Below the pieces are notes generated by a model. It had not been told where the DNA came from, did not search any database, and saw only the letters and a program-made list of their open reading frames with translations. The position numbers and the translations under genes are program-made. From JBEKCP01 sp050014815 (GTDB taxonomy: Bacteria; Planctomycetota; Planctomycetia; Pirellulales; Thermoguttaceae), in contig JBEKCP010000070.1 of NCBI GenBank assembly GCA_050014815.1, forward strand, positions 1-14,993: a DNA stretch of 14,993 nucleotides, read 5' to 3'. Each line of letters begins with the position of its first letter. Within the stretch, counting starts at the first letter, position 1. This document shows positions 13,907-14,993 of the stretch, piece by piece.

Positions 13907-13934
13907 GATTTCGTGCTTCGGATTTCGTGCTTCG
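13907..13934. repeat. Perfect 14-nt tandem duplication (four half-units of 7 nt)
   Basis: GATTTCGTGCTTCG occurs twice back to back. Each copy splits into two related heptamers, GATTTCG and TGCTTCG, so the 7-nt period of the adjacent repeat continues in a different sequence. Confidence 0.85.
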
Positions 13935-13963
13935 GCCCTTTAGGGTTGATCCTTTATCGGCGT

Positions 13964-14797
13964 TTACACGTGCGCCAGGTACGCCCCCTTGATCTTGTCC
14001 AGAAAGGCGTCCTGGTCCATGGCCCAGAAGCGGTTGGAGAAGATTTCGACTTCGATCATGCCGTCGAAGCCGGCTTCTTCGATCCAGCCGCGGATCTGGC
14101 GGAGCGGAATGCAGCCTTCGCCCATCAGGCCGCGGTCGTTCAAGAGGTCCTCGGTCGGGGTTCGCCAGTCGCAGACGTGGAAGGCCCAGAGGCGGCCGCT
14201 GCGGCCACACCGCTGGATTTCGGCGCGAAGCTCCCCGTCCCACCAAACGTGATAGACGTCCACGGCCACGCCGACCTGGGGCGAGGCCAGCCGGTCGCAC
14301 AGGTCGTTGGCCTGGCGGAGGGTGTTGATGGCGGAGCGGGCGTCGGCGTACATGGGGTGGAGCGGCTCGACGGCCAGCCGGACGCCCGCCTGGGCCGCGC
14401 GGTCCGCCACGGCCGCGACGGCGTCGGCGATCTGCCCCCGCGAGACCTCCAGCGGCTGCCCCGGCACCGCCCCGCAGACCAGCACGATGAGCGGGGCCCC
14501 GAGGCCCCGGGCCTCGTCGATCGCCCGAAGGTTCTCGTCGATGGCGGCCCGGCGGCCGGCGGGGTCGGCGGCCGGAAAGAAGCCGCCGCGGCAGAGCGAG
14601 ACGACCCGCAGTCCGGCGTCGCCGAGTTGCCGGCCAACCAAGGGGATGTCCCGCCCCTGGAGCCACTGTCGCCAGACGGTCACGCCCCGGACGCCCGCGG
14701 CCGCATACCGTTGGATCGCCGTTTCGATCGGCCAAGGACGCGTGGTGATCGTATGGAGGCACAGTCTTGATAAGTCGACCAGCGGTGCGGCGGACAC
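13964..14797 (-). CDS. Sugar phosphate isomerase/epimerase (xylose-isomerase-like TIM barrel)
   Basis: From the GTG at 14797 the protein has 277 residues, normal for the AP_endonuc_2-type TIM-barrel family. Barrel strands are visible in order. The likely metal ligands are Glu144 (LAVEPLHP), Asp180 and His183 (VDVYHVWWD), His207 (AFHVCDW) and Glu249 or Glu251 (MIEVEIFS). Spacing is similar to D-psicose/D-tagatose 3-epimerases and inosose dehydratases. Such enzymes isomerise or dehydrate sugars and inositols with a divalent metal, and pairing with a Gfo/Idh/MocA oxidoreductase points to sugar or inositol catabolism. The start was chosen because GGAGG (14805-14809) lies 7 nt upstream. A longer TTG frame to 14863 starts upstream of the candidate -10 and is disfavoured. 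No signal peptide. Substrate unknown. Confidence 0.9.
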   Translation of the reverse strand: MSAAPLVDLSRLCLHTITTRPWPIETAIQRYAAAGVRGVTVWRQWLQGRDIPLVGRQLGDAGLRVVSLCRGGFFPAADPAGRRAAIDENLRAIDEARGLGAPLIVLVCGAVPGQPLEVSRGQIADAVAAVADRAAQAGVRLAVEPLHPMYADARSAINTLRQANDLCDRLASPQVGVAVDVYHVWWDGELRAEIQRCGRSGRLWAFHVCDWRTPTEDLLNDRGLMGEGCIPLRQIRGWIEEAGFDGMIEVEIFSNRFWAMDQDAFLDKIKGAYLAHV

Positions 14798-14804
14798 GGT
14801 CAAA

Positions 14805-14809
14805 CCTCC
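14805..14809 (-). promoter_or_regulatory. Ribosome binding site deciding the TIM-barrel gene start
   Basis: On the minus strand GGAGG ends 7 nt before the GTG at 14797. The alternative in-frame TTG two codons upstream of that GTG would be only 1 nt from the GGAGG, too close. Confidence 0.7.
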
Positions 14810-14842
14810 GGCCAGCGGATGATGCGCGGCAACGACACCGTC

Positions 14843-14848
14843 ATTATA
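14843..14848 (-). promoter_or_regulatory. Candidate -10 element for the TIM-barrel/oxidoreductase operon
   Basis: A perfect TATAAT on the minus strand, 45 nt upstream of the GTG at 14797. No good -35 is found at 16-18 nt; that position runs into the palindromic element at 14869. An activator-dependent or element-supplied promoter is possible. Confidence 0.45.
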
Positions 14849-14868
14849 ACTGGATTTTTGCAAGTCGC

Positions 14869-14991
14869 TCCCCTCTCCCTCCGGGAGAGGGGCTGGGGGT
14901 GTGGGGGATCCACGCTGGGCGCGCCCGGTGGCAAAGCAGAATCTTCTCCCGGCGCGCCCTCACCCTAACCCTCTCCCGGAGGGAGAGGGGA
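14869..14991. repeat. MITE-like palindromic element with 23-nt perfect terminal inverted repeats
   Basis: Positions 14869-14891 are the exact reverse complement of 14969-14991. Each terminus is itself a hairpin, CCCTCTCCC-TCC-GGGAGAGGG or its mirror. Inside, GGCGCGCC palindromes flank the middle. The whole 123-nt element can fold as one long cruciform. No reading frame or transposase lies within. Similar CCCTCTCCC/GGGAGAGGG repeats are common intergenic junk in environmental bacterial genomes, from memory. The element could extend only 2 nt further inside the window. Confidence 0.75.
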
Positions 14992-14993
14992 CC

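Noticed and set aside
13165..13992. 275-residue plus-strand frame opposite the Gfo/Idh gene
   Set aside because: It lies antisense to a complete oxidoreductase with intact motifs and then reads through the heptamer repeats into Phe/Gly/Trp low complexity.

Overview
The window looks like chromosomal DNA from a member of the Planctomycetota, probably Pirellulales-like. The base composition is high in G+C. One surface protein carries an N-terminal LEPR-XLL-type motif (LEQRAML), another gene encodes a BBP7-type outer-membrane barrel, and a PQQ-like beta-propeller protein opens with the WPQWRGP signature common in this phylum. The lineage is inferred from these gene families; no rRNA or marker gene is present.

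Left part (1-4571): a truncated PQQ-like beta-propeller gene lies 25 nt downstream of a complete MgtA/MgtB-type magnesium P-type ATPase gene, both on the minus strand. The ATPase has a good sigma-70-like promoter at 3259-3287. A BBP7-family outer-membrane protein is transcribed divergently.

Centre (4572-10238): a 1,624-residue secreted clostripain-family (C11) cysteine peptidase carries a long tail of Ig-like, cadherin-like, PKD and RTX-like modules. A DJ-1/PfpI protein of the DJ-1D type follows it after 15 nt and is probably co-transcribed.

Accessory stretch (10239-12692): a 214-nt element made of two inverted ~57-nt units rich in hairpins comes first. It is followed by two tiny overlapping ORFs (doubtful), a membrane-anchored protein of 22-residue repeats, a FlbD-like 74-residue protein, and a HARE-HTH-like plus coiled-coil protein. 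The last two sit in DNA visibly poorer in G+C than the rest. A bidirectional hairpin terminator closes the stretch.

Right part (12694-14993): a minus-strand pair encodes a xylose-isomerase-like TIM-barrel sugar epimerase/isomerase followed by a Gfo/Idh/MocA oxidoreductase, a common sugar or inositol catabolic pairing. Seven-nucleotide tandem repeats fill the gap between them and run into the oxidoreductase start codon. A MITE-like palindromic element with 23-nt perfect terminal inverted repeats lies at the window edge.

No CRISPR array, tRNA, rRNA, transposase or recognised defence operon was seen. The most unusual material is the non-coding repeat structure and the small accessory genes at 10.5-12.6 kb.
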